From assembly GCA_004357435.1 (NCBI GenBank), contig SMVS01000130.1, forward strand, positions 1 through 28,285: a stretch of DNA of 28,285 nt. The letters are read 5' to 3'. Under the pieces are notes generated by a model. The model saw only the letters and a list, made by a program, of their open reading frames with translations. It was not told where the DNA came from and made no database searches. Shown here piece after piece: positions 9,051 through 16,680 of this stretch. The stretch is from Nitrospina sp. Its GTDB lineage: Bacteria > Nitrospinota > Nitrospinia > Nitrospinales > Nitrospinaceae. The stretch's first letter is position 1. The number at the start of each line of letters is the position of its first letter. A program made the position numbers and the translations under genes.

Positions 9051-9320
9051 TCAAAAGTCCCTTCTTGGGGCCCGGTTTAATTTTCGTTGTTGTTGTAACC
9101 TTTGATCATAGGCATCAGGCCTGCATAAAATTCCCCTATATTCAATTTGTGCATAAGCAGTTCTCCTGTCTTTCGGCGGAACCAAAGTACCTGTATAAAT
9201 TTTACATAATTCCTTTGATGTCATGGAAGTTGCTTGATCTGGGCTTATTTTCGCACACGCGAAGAGGAATACGCTCCCCAGAAAAGAACTTAAAATCGGA
9301 TTTTTGAAATAAGCATTCAT
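9051..9320 (-). CDS. Small predicted lipoprotein
   Basis: An 89-residue protein. Signal segment NPILSSFLGSVFLFACAK has lipobox LFAC at about residue 22. The mature part has two cysteines (ELCKIYTGT and GILCRPDAYD) and a basic C-terminus. The spacing of ELCKIYTG...GILC resembles short lipoproteins of unknown function, and I do not recognise a named family. ATG at 9320 is used; a GTG immediately before it is also possible. It begins five bases after the stop of the upstream 84-residue gene, so the two form an operon ended by the hairpin at 8995-9029. Confidence 0.65.
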   Translation of the reverse strand: MNAYFKNPILSSFLGSVFLFACAKISPDQATSMTSKELCKIYTGTLVPPKDRRTAYAQIEYRGILCRPDAYDQRLQQQRKLNRAPRRDF

Positions 9321-9325
9321 CACCC

Positions 9326-9580
9326 TCAGGAACTCCGCTTGGCAACAACGGTTCCCTGAATTGGCCCTCCAGATAAAATATCCTCAGCAGGCAAAACAGT
9401 AATAATTTGAATGTTGGCAAAGGGAATGATCTCAAGCTCTTTTTCCAACTGAATAACCAAAGCATTGGAATTCAAAAGCTCTTTCAATTTAGAGCCAACC
9501 ATTTTCTGCTGTGCTTGGGGTTCAATTTCATAATTCTGCTCATTTCCGTTGGTGAACTTGATAGTTATTTTTCCACTCAT
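9326..9580 (-). CDS. Small cytosolic protein of unknown function
   Basis: An 84-residue protein without signal peptide or membrane segment. It opens with beta-strand-like KITIKFTNGNEQNYEIE, then a helical middle, then EIIPFANIQIITVLP. This may be a small beta-fold domain, but I cannot assign it. The ATG has a GGAG 11 bases upstream. First gene of a two-gene unit with the small lipoprotein. The gap upstream of it is long and AT-rich, so a promoter for this unit probably lies there. Confidence 0.6.
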   Translation of the reverse strand: MSGKITIKFTNGNEQNYEIEPQAQQKMVGSKLKELLNSNALVIQLEKELEIIPFANIQIITVLPAEDILSGGPIQGTVVAKRSS

Positions 9581-10157
9581 TGGTTAACTCTCCTTAATTA
9601 ATGTTAGCAGGGAAGAAATCAAAACCTCATAATTGATTGTTTCTTTTAACTCCACTCGTCATTACTGATTCGTATGATGGGTAAAAGTATAAATCCTCAT
9701 TGAGGGTGTGTCATTAAATGTCTAATAAGTTTTGTTTGTTTTTTTAATCTATATGCAAATTCCCTGGTTGGGAAATATTAAATGCCATGATTCAGCTTTT
9801 TGGAGCAGTGTAGCATAGGGTGAACGGGATATTGCGATCCACAGCTAAAAATATATTTTTCAGTGAGATAAAATCAATGTCAAGGGCCAGATCCACCATA
9901 GAGGTGAATGAATAATGGATTTCATAAAATTAAAATTATCAAGACACTGAACCATCAAATTTATGACCCCAGGCCCCTAAAACCGTCACCATTTCAAAAA
10001 AATAAAATTTAAAAAAATTCTGCTTTTCTTCCCTGTTCTTTAAAAATTTAAAATATTTATGGTAAGTTGTCGGAATTGTGTTTTTTCCTGAACATCGCTT
10101 ATTGACTTTTAAAAGTGGTCACAACACTCACCGATTAAAACTCAGGTGAATATGTTG
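9581..10157. other. AT-rich intergenic region between divergent units
   Basis: About 575 bases without a convincing gene. It separates the minus-strand envelope block from the plus-strand FGE gene and should carry promoters for both directions. A 14-base AT palindrome (AAAAATATATTTTT) lies at 9847-9860. A TTGACT at 10102-10107 resembles a -35 element, but I see no good -10 hexamer at the right distance. No RNA gene or repeat family was recognised. Confidence 0.5.
10144..10149 (+). promoter_or_regulatory. Ribosome binding site AGGTGA for the FGE gene
   Basis: AGGTGA lies 8 bases before the ATG at 10158. It is too close to the ATG at 10152 and overlaps the GTG at 10146, so it selects 10158 among the three candidate starts. 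Confidence 0.5.
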
Positions 10158-11141
10158 ATGCGTTCCATCCTTTTTGTTTTCTGTTTGATGGCTTACAGCG
10201 TTCCACTCCTTGCCGGGGAACCGGAGCGTATGGTGCGTATACCCTCCGGAACCTTTTGGATGGGTTCCGATACGGGCAATAAAATGATGCCCTCAGGAGG
10301 GCGCAATAATGAAAGCCCTATTCATAAAGTTACTGTGGATGGGTTCTGGATGGATATCTACCCGGTGGCTAATAGGTACTACGCCAAGTTTGTAAACGAG
10401 ACCGGCTACGTAACCTATTCGGAAGTCCCGCCGGATCCAAAAGATTGGCCGGGGGCACTTCCTGAGATGCTCTACGCCGGCTCGGTGGTGTTTAAACAAC
10501 CCAAGTCCAAAGTCGATATGAGAAATTTTTACAACTGGTGGGAACTCAAAAAGGGTGCAGATTGGCGCCATCCAAAAGGACCAGACAGTAGCATTGAGGG
10601 AAAAGATAACCACCCGGTGGTCCACGTGACTTTTAAGGATGCTAAATCGTATTGCCAGTGGGCAGGAAAAGAAATGCCTACCGAAGCGCAATTCGAATAT
10701 GCGGCCCGCGGCGGGTTTGATAAAAAGAAATATGCCTGGGGCGACCAGCCCAGACACCTCACCGAACGCCTGGCAAATCTTTGGCAGGGCGAATTTCCTT
10801 ACACCAATGAGGATAAGGATGGTTTTCTCGAAACCTCTCCGGTAGGAAGCTTTCCGCATAATGGTTACGGGCTTTACGATATGGCTGGCAATGTTTGGGA
10901 ATGGGTCTCCGATTGGTACCATCCCGGTTACTTTAAAAACAGCCCAAAGAAAAACCCGACGGGGGTCAAACAGGAACAAAGTTTTGATCCGAATGAGCCG
11001 GGCAACCCAAAAAGAATCGTAAAGGGCGGCTCTTTCCTTTGCAGTGAAAATTATTGTACGGGGTATCGGCCCAGTGCGCGCATGGCGACCGATCCAAGAT
11101 CAAGCTCCAACCATAACGGATTCCGTTGCGTTAATAATTAA
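10158..11141 (+). CDS. Exported formylglycine-generating enzyme (FGE, SUMF1 family)
   Basis: A 327-residue protein of the FGE-sulfatase fold. It opens with a signal peptide (about residues 1-19, SILFVFCLMAYSVPLLAG) and then MVRIPSGTFWMGSD, the usual first motif. Later motifs are GKEMPTEAQFEYAARGG, GLYDMAGNVWEWVSDWY and the C-terminal KGGSFLCSENYCTGYRPSAR. The two cysteines, at about residues 295 and 300, match the redox-active pair of true FGE, which many SUMF1-like paralogues lack. FGE converts the cysteine of the sulfatase CxPxR/CxAxR motif to formylglycine. The sulfatase remnant 34 bases downstream has exactly such a motif, so the pair looks like an enzyme and its substrate. The start at 10158 is chosen by the AGGTGA spacing. 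With its partner broken, the gene may serve another sulfatase elsewhere. Confidence 0.9.
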   Translation: MRSILFVFCLMAYSVPLLAGEPERMVRIPSGTFWMGSDTGNKMMPSGGRNNESPIHKVTVDGFWMDIYPVANRYYAKFVNETGYVTYSEVPPDPKDWPGALPEMLYAGSVVFKQPKSKVDMRNFYNWWELKKGADWRHPKGPDSSIEGKDNHPVVHVTFKDAKSYCQWAGKEMPTEAQFEYAARGGFDKKKYAWGDQPRHLTERLANLWQGEFPYTNEDKDGFLETSPVGSFPHNGYGLYDMAGNVWEWVSDWYHPGYFKNSPKKNPTGVKQEQSFDPNEPGNPKRIVKGGSFLCSENYCTGYRPSARMATDPRSSSNHNGFRCVNN

Positions 11142-11175
11142 TCAATCTGTTTTCAATTAAACCGAGGAGGGAGAA

Positions 11176-11739
11176 ATGAAATTACTGAAAGGGTTGATAA
11201 TTATTTTTCTGAGTGTTGGCATCGCGCTTTCCAGCTCACCGCATGATGCCCAAGCGAAAACCAAGAAGCCGAATATCCTGGTGATTTAGGGGGATGATGT
11301 CGGCTGGTCGAACATCAGCGCCTACAATATGGGTATGATGGGATATAAGACACCCAATCTCGATCGCTTAGCAAAAGAAGGCATGCTTTTTACAGATTAC
11401 TATGGACAGCAAAGCTGTACCGCCGGACGGTTGGCGTTCATCACAGGACAACATCCATTTCGCACCGGACTTCTGAGTGTTGGCCTACCGGGTTCACCGC
11501 TCGGTCTTCAGCCGGAAGACCCTACAATAGCTGATCTCCTCAAAGGGCAGGGCTATGTTACCGGGCAATTCGGCAAGAATCACTTAGGAGACCTCTACAA
11601 GTTTTTACCTACTGTGCACGGTTTCGACGAATTCTTCGGCAGCCTCTATCATCTTAATGCAGAAGAAGAACCCGAGGATCCGCAATATCCACATCACATT
11701 CCCGGATTTTATGAAAAGTTTGGATATCGTATTTTTTAA
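11176..11739 (+). pseudogene. Sulfatase remnant: in-frame TAG and truncated C-terminus
   Basis: A strong GGAGG precedes ATG at 11176, followed by a signal peptide and KKPNILVI. Codon 38 is TAG (11287-11289), then GDDVGWSNISAYNMGMMGYK continues in the same frame. Related sulfatases usually have Trp at this point, so TGG to TAG is the simplest explanation. The modification motif SCTAGRLAFITGQ (Cys codon 81, fitting CxAxR) and GQFGKNHLGD are intact. The frame ends about 187 codons in, just after FYEKFG, whereas arylsulfatases of this type are usually around 500 residues or more. Both defects together indicate a pseudogene. It follows the FGE gene, which would have modified Cys81. No continuation of the family is visible in other frames downstream. 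Confidence 0.85.
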
Positions 11740-12048
11740 TCGGAATATGGATAATTAGGGTGTTGGAATCCAGATTATTGTTATTTAAGGAAGAGCGTGG
11801 TGGGTAAGGGCGGGTAAAGTGCGGCTTGAAGTTTCGACTTTTATGCAGGGCGTATTCAGCTTTCTTAAATTCTTGATTTTTTAGGTGCTGATAATGGGAG
11901 CCGGGTGGGGCTCTTGGCATGAGCGCGAGCGCTGAGAATCAGCATTTCAATAATTTAGGGTTTTAAAATGGATTGGGTCAGGTTTTGATAAGATTCGGCG
12001 ATACGGGCCGTTGTCTACATCGGCGGCAGTCACCTTATCCCAGGCTTG
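11740..12048. other. Intergenic region after the sulfatase remnant
   Basis: About 309 bases without a gene. No recognisable continuation of the sulfatase is seen. Two small hairpins are present: GAGCC/GGCTC around 11899-11914 and GCTGA-GAA-TCAGC at 11931-11943. Neither has a T tract. By eye, base composition rises toward GC at the end of this stretch, so it may mark a junction where the rest of the sulfatase gene was lost. Confidence 0.4.
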
Positions 12049-13002
12049 GTGGAATTGGAGTTGAATCTACCTTTGTCAGCCAGAAAAAAACTTTTGGTCA
12101 TTTACAACCCCAAGGCCGGGGCGCAGCGGAATATTTTTGATGCCACATTGAGTCGCTTGCGCGACCTGGGGGTTGCAGTTGTAGTCCGGGAAACCACCGG
12201 ACCGGGAAGCGCCCGCGACCTGGCGCGGTCCGCCACCGAGACCGGCGGCTATGACGCCGTCATCGCCGCCGGTGGTGACGGCACCGTCAACGAAACGGTG
12301 AACGGGTTGTCCGGCCATCCCATTCCTTACGGCATCATCCCGATCGGCACCGCCAACGTGCTGGCCCTCGAAATAGGATTAGCGCAGGATGCGGAAACCG
12401 TTGCCCGCACCCTGGTCGAAGGCCCGGTCCGAGCCATCGTGCCGGGAGTGATCAACGGCAGGTTGTTCCTGTTGATGGTGGGGGCCGGGTGGGACGGGCG
12501 GTTGGTGGCTCACACCACGACCCGGCTCAAACGGCTTTTTGGCAAATTTGCTTTTCTGGGGCACGCACTCCAATTACTTTGGCAAAACCGCGTGCCGCGA
12601 TTGCGCGTGGTGGCGGAGGGCACCCGTCACCCCGCAAGTTGGGTCATCGTCAGCAATGTGGCCCGCTATGCGGGTTCGTTCCTGCTGGCACCCGAGGAAC
12701 GCCTGGAGCGGGCGGGATTCACGCTGGTGCTGTTCAACCGCCAGACACGCCTCGGATTTCTGCGCGATCTGGTGTCACTCGCGCTTGGCAAAATCGAACG
12801 TGCCGATTCTATCCAATCCATGAGGGTTGCAGAGGTTGTTATCGAGGGAGACCCCTCCGAACCGGTGCAGGCGGACGGTGATTTTGTGGGGTACCTGCCG
12901 GCCAGGATCACATTGGCGAACCATTCGCTGAATCTGATCGTGCCCGCCAACCATTGCGCGCCGACTGGCATGCGGCCCTTGGGAATCCAGCGTCACGTGT
13001 GA
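12049..13002 (+). CDS. YegS/diacylglycerol-kinase-family lipid kinase
   Basis: About 317 residues. The catalytic-domain signature GGDGTVNETVNG lies near residues 75-86, followed by PIPYGIIPIGTANVLA, the nucleotide-binding loop of the DAGK/LCB5/YegS superfamily. The second domain ends with VQADGDFVGYLPARI, the usual late motif. These soluble enzymes phosphorylate diacylglycerol, sphingoid bases or related lipids; the substrate here is not readable. No ATG lies near the beginning. The frame is open from 11992 and offers TTG at 12046 and GTG at 12049, and GTG is chosen with weak AGG support. TTG at 12055 or 12061 is also possible, because the conserved part begins at KKLLVIYNPKAG. It stands alone and is clearly GC-rich compared with the genes to its left. 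Confidence 0.88.
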   Translation: MELELNLPLSARKKLLVIYNPKAGAQRNIFDATLSRLRDLGVAVVVRETTGPGSARDLARSATETGGYDAVIAAGGDGTVNETVNGLSGHPIPYGIIPIGTANVLALEIGLAQDAETVARTLVEGPVRAIVPGVINGRLFLLMVGAGWDGRLVAHTTTRLKRLFGKFAFLGHALQLLWQNRVPRLRVVAEGTRHPASWVIVSNVARYAGSFLLAPEERLERAGFTLVLFNRQTRLGFLRDLVSLALGKIERADSIQSMRVAEVVIEGDPSEPVQADGDFVGYLPARITLANHSLNLIVPANHCAPTGMRPLGIQRHV

Positions 13003-13148
13003 TATCCCCCATTAACTTCATGCCTCGAAGGGGTACGGGCCGGTTGCTATTGCCGGGTTTTTGAGTGATATTGAAGTTGTAACGGCCGGAGCGGCTTATG
13101 GAGGGTGGGGCCGCAGATTAAAGTTCAATTTTTTCAAAAGGAGGATTC

Positions 13149-13403
13149 ATGGTCAAAGTATTTTTATGTTTGGTGTTGATGATTGGCCTGGCATCGTGTT
13201 CCACCATTAAGGAGAGATTCGGAACCGCCGTAGAGACCCCGCAATTGAACGCTGACCGTGGTCACTGCCGGGATGTGTCCGAAAAGGCCGTGGCTGAATC
13301 CACAAAGAATATTATTAAGAAATCAGACGAGAAAAGGAATGCGTACAAAGCCTGCATGAAGAGTAAGGGCTACGATCGTCACGGCCGGCCCATCGCGAAA
13401 TAG
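13149..13403 (+). CDS. Small predicted lipoprotein
   Basis: An 84-residue protein. Signal KVFLCLVLMIGLASCST has lipobox LASC with Cys at about residue 17. The mature part is hydrophilic with two more cysteines (DRGHCRDVSEK and YKACMKSKGYDRHG) and resembles small lipoproteins ending in a CMKxKGY-type motif. Function unknown. AAGGAGG a few bases before the ATG is a strong ribosome binding site. It is followed 68 bases on by the convergent pentapeptide-repeat gene. Confidence 0.7.
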   Translation: MVKVFLCLVLMIGLASCSTIKERFGTAVETPQLNADRGHCRDVSEKAVAESTKNIIKKSDEKRNAYKACMKSKGYDRHGRPIAK

Positions 13404-13471
13404 GTTGGATGGGTTCGTTCACCTGGCCTCGGATGGCAAGCCCGCCTGCGATGAACGGAGTGGCACGGGAG

Positions 13472-13918
13472 TCAGCTTTTTTCCTGATGGGATTCAAGAT
13501 CGAAGGTGGTGTCGCTGGTCCAGGTGAGGGTCATGTGTCCGGGGATGCGGGTGGCCTTGTCGAGCCGGGCGGTGCGCAGTTGTTCACAGGTGAAGCTGGA
13601 ACCACGCAGGTCGGCGCCGCCAAGTTGCGCCCCGGTGAAATTGGCCACTTTGACGGAGCTTCCAGCAAGGTTGGCTCCCGTCAGATCGGCTCCGGCGAAA
13701 TCTGCGGCCATCATATTGGCTTCGCTCAGGTCAGCGCCGATCAGTTTGGATTCCCGAAAATTGGCGGCGACCAGGTCCGCGCCCCGCAAATTAGTTCCTT
13801 TGAGGTCGCAATTGTCCAGGTCGGCCCCATTCAAATTCATATTGCTTAAGTCTTTGCCGGCCAGAGAATCTTTGGCGGCTTCGACTTCCCTGCGTTGAAG
13901 TTTTCGGTCTTCCAACAT
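13472..13918 (-). CDS. Pentapeptide-repeat protein
   Basis: A 148-residue protein. After a short basic helix (residues 1-18) comes a run of about 17-18 pentapeptides of the A(D/N)LxX type, for example NGADLDNCDLKGTNLRGADL, from about residue 22 to 110. These would form a right-handed quadrilateral beta-helix. The C-terminal 35 residues (CEQLRTARLDKATRIPGHM) leave the pattern. There is no signal peptide, so it is cytosolic. Pentapeptide proteins include DNA mimics that act on gyrase, but most have no known role and nothing here points to a target. ATG at 13918 has AGGA about 10 bases upstream. Its long antisense open frames are shadows. Confidence 0.85.
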   Translation of the reverse strand: MLEDRKLQRREVEAAKDSLAGKDLSNMNLNGADLDNCDLKGTNLRGADLVAANFRESKLIGADLSEANMMAADFAGADLTGANLAGSSVKVANFTGAQLGGADLRGSSFTCEQLRTARLDKATRIPGHMTLTWTSDTTFDLESHQEKS

Positions 13919-14079
13919 CGGGCATAATCCTGTTGAGAAATGATCCGCGCAGTGTAAACCAAAATGGACGCATCATAATAACACTACTTTTAAGGGTTTT
14001 TTACCAATGGTTTCCTCTCCACCGAGGTTGGGATGAAATGTTTTAAGAAAGAAATCCTGGTCTTTACAAGGCACAACGG

Positions 14080-14982
14080 ATGAATCCTGCTTGCTCGCGG
14101 CTTTTTATTTTTGGAATGGGTTATTGTGCTATGGCCCTGGCCCGGATTCTTAAGGAGGACTCCTGCGAAATAGCCGGGACTTGCCGTGAGCCTGAACAGA
14201 GGGAAGCTTTGCGCCAGGCAGGTTATGCAGTCCATCTTTTTCAAGATGGCTCCTCTGAGAATGAAGTGCGGGCAGGCTTGGCGCGAGCCGAGAATGTTTT
14301 GATTACGATTCCCCCGCCGGCTACGGGCGGCGACCTGGTGTGGGAGACGTTTCAGGATGATATTTTGCATCATCCCCGCCTGCGTTGGCTGGGTTATCTT
14401 TCAACCACCGGAGTGTATGGCAACCACGATGGCGGTTGGGTGGATGAAGACTCGGAATTAAAACCGACAGCGGAACATCATCGGCGGCGCTGGCAGGCTG
14501 AAACCCGGTGGCGCCATGCCTTCCAGAGTCATGGCGTGCCGGTACACGTTTTCCGGCTGGCGGGGGTCTATGGTCCGGGGCGCAACCCACTGCACAAAGT
14601 AATCGCCGGGCAGGCCAGGCGGATTGAAAAACCCGGCCTGGTGTTTGGCCGTGTGCATGTGGAGGATGTTGCGGAGGTCCTCAAGGCTTCCATGGCGCGA
14701 CCTCATCCCGGAATTATTTACAATGTTTGTGACGATTTGCCCGCGCCGCCGGCGGAGGTCACCGAGTTCGCCTGCGGTTTGTTGCACCGGCCTCTGCCGC
14801 CGCTGGTGCCGTTCGAGCAATCGCATCTTTCGGAAATGGGGCGGAGCTTTTACCTCAACAACCGGCGCGTCAGCAACCGGCGCATTAAAGAAAAACTAAA
14901 AGTTAAACTGCATTACCCAAATTACAAGGATGGCTTGCGGGCATTGTTGAAAAGTATTCCAGAAGAATTGAAAAAGCACTGA
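14080..14982 (+). CDS. Atypical SDR / NAD-dependent epimerase-like (YeeZ-like)
   Basis: A 300-residue protein with an N-terminal Rossmann motif FIFGMGYCAMALAR (GxG at residues 12-14). The middle motif YLSTTGVYGNHDGGWVDED is typical of atypical SDRs related to YeeZ. The usual YxxxK catalytic pair is not visible. FRLAGVYGPGRNPL and HVEDVAEVLKASM match the epimerase fold later on. The reaction is unknown, and many relatives are annotated only as SDR-family oxidoreductase or sugar epimerase. AAGG lies nine bases before the ATG. The gene is divergent from the pentapeptide gene, with about 160 bases between them. Confidence 0.8.
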   Translation: MNPACSRLFIFGMGYCAMALARILKEDSCEIAGTCREPEQREALRQAGYAVHLFQDGSSENEVRAGLARAENVLITIPPPATGGDLVWETFQDDILHHPRLRWLGYLSTTGVYGNHDGGWVDEDSELKPTAEHHRRRWQAETRWRHAFQSHGVPVHVFRLAGVYGPGRNPLHKVIAGQARRIEKPGLVFGRVHVEDVAEVLKASMARPHPGIIYNVCDDLPAPPAEVTEFACGLLHRPLPPLVPFEQSHLSEMGRSFYLNNRRVSNRRIKEKLKVKLHYPNYKDGLRALLKSIPEELKKH

Positions 14983-15002
14983 TGAGCACGGATTCAAATG
15001 GT

Positions 15003-15185
15003 CCCTCCCCTTTTCAAGGGGAGGCGGGGAGGGGTTGAAGATAACCACCCCCTGGCCCCTCCTTGAAAATACAGGGCTATTTATTGTCATCCTGAGCGCA
15101 ACGAAGGAACTCAGTTGCCTTTTACCTCCTTGCAGAAGGGAAAATATTATCGTCGGCGACTTGCCGGTTCCCCTTCTTGAAGGGG
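15003..15185. repeat. Cluster of short palindromic repeat-like elements
   Basis: The spacer between the SDR and the transporter holds CTCCCCTT-TTC-AAGGGGAG at 15005-15023 (8-base perfect arms) and CCCCTTC-TT-GAAGGGG at 15170-15185 (7-base arms). Between them, a segment at about 15085-15114 (GTCATCCTGAGCGCAACGAA and onward) resembles a repeat I have seen between genes in many bacterial genomes. The open frame that runs through it in front of the transporter is not coding. The elements probably belong to dispersed intergenic repeat families. Confidence 0.55.
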
Positions 15186-15199
15186 CCCGTGGAGAGAAT

Positions 15200-16510
15200 A
15201 TGGAAGATTGGCCTTATCGGGTGGTGGCGTTTGCCGGTTTTTTCATTATCGCGGGAATTGCCTGGGCCGTGGGAAGCCGGGCGCGGCTCAACGGTAAAAC
15301 CCTGTGGGGCAGTCTGGTCCTGATCTGGCTGATGGGCGGATTGACTTTTTGGCTTCCCTGGTCGCGTGCTGGAATGCAATGGCTCAACGATGTTCTCGTC
15401 GCTCTTTTGTCGGCGTCGCAGAAGGGCAATGTATTTTTGTTCGGCCCTTTGGCATTGGGACCGGGTCAGGCGTTGCCGGATGGCACCGCATCGGTAGGGT
15501 TCGTTTTGGCCATGCAGGTCCTGCCGGCGGTGATTTTCTTTTCCGCTTTGGTCGCGGGGTTGTACCATCTCGGCATCATGCAATGGGTGGTGCGCGGCTT
15601 TGCCCGGATTTTTTACCGGGTCATGGGTTTGTCGGGCGCCGAAGCCCTGTCGGCCTCTGCCAATATTTTTGTGGGAGTGGAGTCGGGCCTCACCATCCAA
15701 CCCTACCTGCAGGCCATGACCCGTTCCGAGTTGTTGACGCTGTTGACTTGCATGATGGCCACCGTGGCCAGCACCGTGTTGGCGATTTATGTGATCGCGT
15801 TGGCGGATGTGTTTCCGCAAATCGCCGGACATCTGGTTTCGGCCTCCATCATCTCCATACCTTGCGCTATTTTGATTAGCAAGTTGTCCCTGCCCGAGGA
15901 TCAGACTCCTGAAACCGCGGGCCAGCTTCCGGAAGATAGGGAGCAACCGGCATCGCGGGAGGCCCATCACCTGAATCCAGCCACGCCGCCGTCGAATTTA
16001 ATGATGGCGTTGATTGAAGGCGGCGGCCAGGGTGTTAAAATGGCGGTGAGCATCGCCACCCTGCTCATTGTGGTTCTGGGATTGGAGGCGGTGGCGGATT
16101 TGTTATTGGCGCAATTCCCACAGGTCCTGGGAGCGCCGTTATCCATCACGCGTTTAATGGGCTGGCTCACCTGGCCCTTTGTGATTCTGTTGGGGCTGAG
16201 ACCGGAAGAGTGGCAGTTGGCTTCGGAAATCCTGGGGTCCCGATTCGTGGAGACCGAAGTGGCGGCGTATTTCACCTTGGCTCATGCGCAGGCGATGACA
16301 CCCCCGGCATTTTCCTTGCGGTCCTTGACGGCGTTGACTTATGCGTTGTGCGGGTTTGTGCATTTGGCCAGCATGGGGATTTTTGTCGGCGGGTTGGCGG
16401 CGTTGATTCCAACACGCGTTCGTGATTTATCGTCTTTAGGGTTGCGGGCTTTGTGGACGTCGTTTCTGGCGACCCTGTTGACGGGTTGTGTGGCGAGTGT
16501 CCTGGCCTGA
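15200..16510 (+). CDS. Concentrative nucleoside transporter family (NupC/CNT-like)
   Basis: A 436-residue polytopic membrane protein. The core segment LSASANIFVGVESGLTIQPYL followed by MTRSELLTLLTCMMATVAST matches the CNT core, as does the late ALTYALCGFVHLASMGIFVG with IPTRVRDLSSLGLRAL. CNT proteins import nucleosides with H+ or Na+. In NupC-type proteins the core reads FVGQTEAP, whereas here it is FVGVESGL, so substrate or coupling may differ. A hydrophilic cytoplasmic loop (about residues 235-260, rich in E, P and Q) splits the membrane part. ATG at 15200 with GGAG is chosen; the frame is open to 15035, but that stretch is repeat-derived. The nearest downstream gene is on the other strand, four bases away. 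Confidence 0.82.
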   Translation: MEDWPYRVVAFAGFFIIAGIAWAVGSRARLNGKTLWGSLVLIWLMGGLTFWLPWSRAGMQWLNDVLVALLSASQKGNVFLFGPLALGPGQALPDGTASVGFVLAMQVLPAVIFFSALVAGLYHLGIMQWVVRGFARIFYRVMGLSGAEALSASANIFVGVESGLTIQPYLQAMTRSELLTLLTCMMATVASTVLAIYVIALADVFPQIAGHLVSASIISIPCAILISKLSLPEDQTPETAGQLPEDREQPASREAHHLNPATPPSNLMMALIEGGGQGVKMAVSIATLLIVVLGLEAVADLLLAQFPQVLGAPLSITRLMGWLTWPFVILLGLRPEEWQLASEILGSRFVETEVAAYFTLAHAQAMTPPAFSLRSLTALTYALCGFVHLASMGIFVGGLAALIPTRVRDLSSLGLRALWTSFLATLLTGCVASVLA

Positions 16511-16514
16511 GTTT

Positions 16515-16661
16515 TCAGGGGGCGGGAGTTGAAAAAAAAGCAGACCCCAAGTGCCAGAAAAACGACAGAGCGATGATCGCCACCGCAATGAGGGCCACCC
16601 GCACCGAATTTTTTTCCTGCCTTTTCTTTTTCTCTGAAATTTCGGGTTCCAATTCCGACAT
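16515..16661 (-). CDS. Small single-pass membrane protein
   Basis: A 48-residue protein: an acidic/basic N-terminus (SELEPEISEKKKRQEKNS), one hydrophobic helix (VRVALIAVAIIALSFFWHLG) and a short tail. Its ATG at 16661 lies 19 bases beyond the stop of the STAS-like gene, so it is likely the second gene of that unit. The frame stays open to 16709, but that part overlaps the end of the STAS-like gene and is not needed. The ribosome binding site is weak. Assigned mainly on position and the clear helix; no family recognised. Confidence 0.45.
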   Translation of the reverse strand: MSELEPEISEKKKRQEKNSVRVALIAVAIIALSFFWHLGSAFFSTPAP

Positions 16662-16680
16662 GACACTCTTGGGAAAGGTT

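Noticed and set aside
9202..9465. 87-residue minus-strand frame across the two small genes.
   Set aside because: Overlaps both better-supported genes in another frame and has no ribosome binding site.
10293..10979. 228-residue minus-strand frame opposite the FGE gene.
   Set aside because: Complement of a well-supported gene with all FGE motifs; no family seen.
11287..11289. TAG in the sulfatase as a recoded codon (pyrrolysine or readthrough).
   Set aside because: The frame also ends far short of a full sulfatase, no recoding machinery is seen, and a TGG to TAG change explains the site.
12489..12881. Several long frames within the lipid kinase gene.
   Set aside because: Typical shadows of a GC-rich gene; arginine- and alanine-rich peptides without motifs.
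13409..13898. Repeat-rich plus-strand frames opposite the pentapeptide gene.
   Set aside because: The periodicity is the complement of the pentapeptide codons; the minus-strand reading gives the canonical motif and a ribosome binding site.
15035..15199. N-terminal extension of the nucleoside transporter.
   Set aside because: The stretch consists of palindromic intergenic repeats; ATG at 15200 has a good ribosome binding site and starts the membrane protein.
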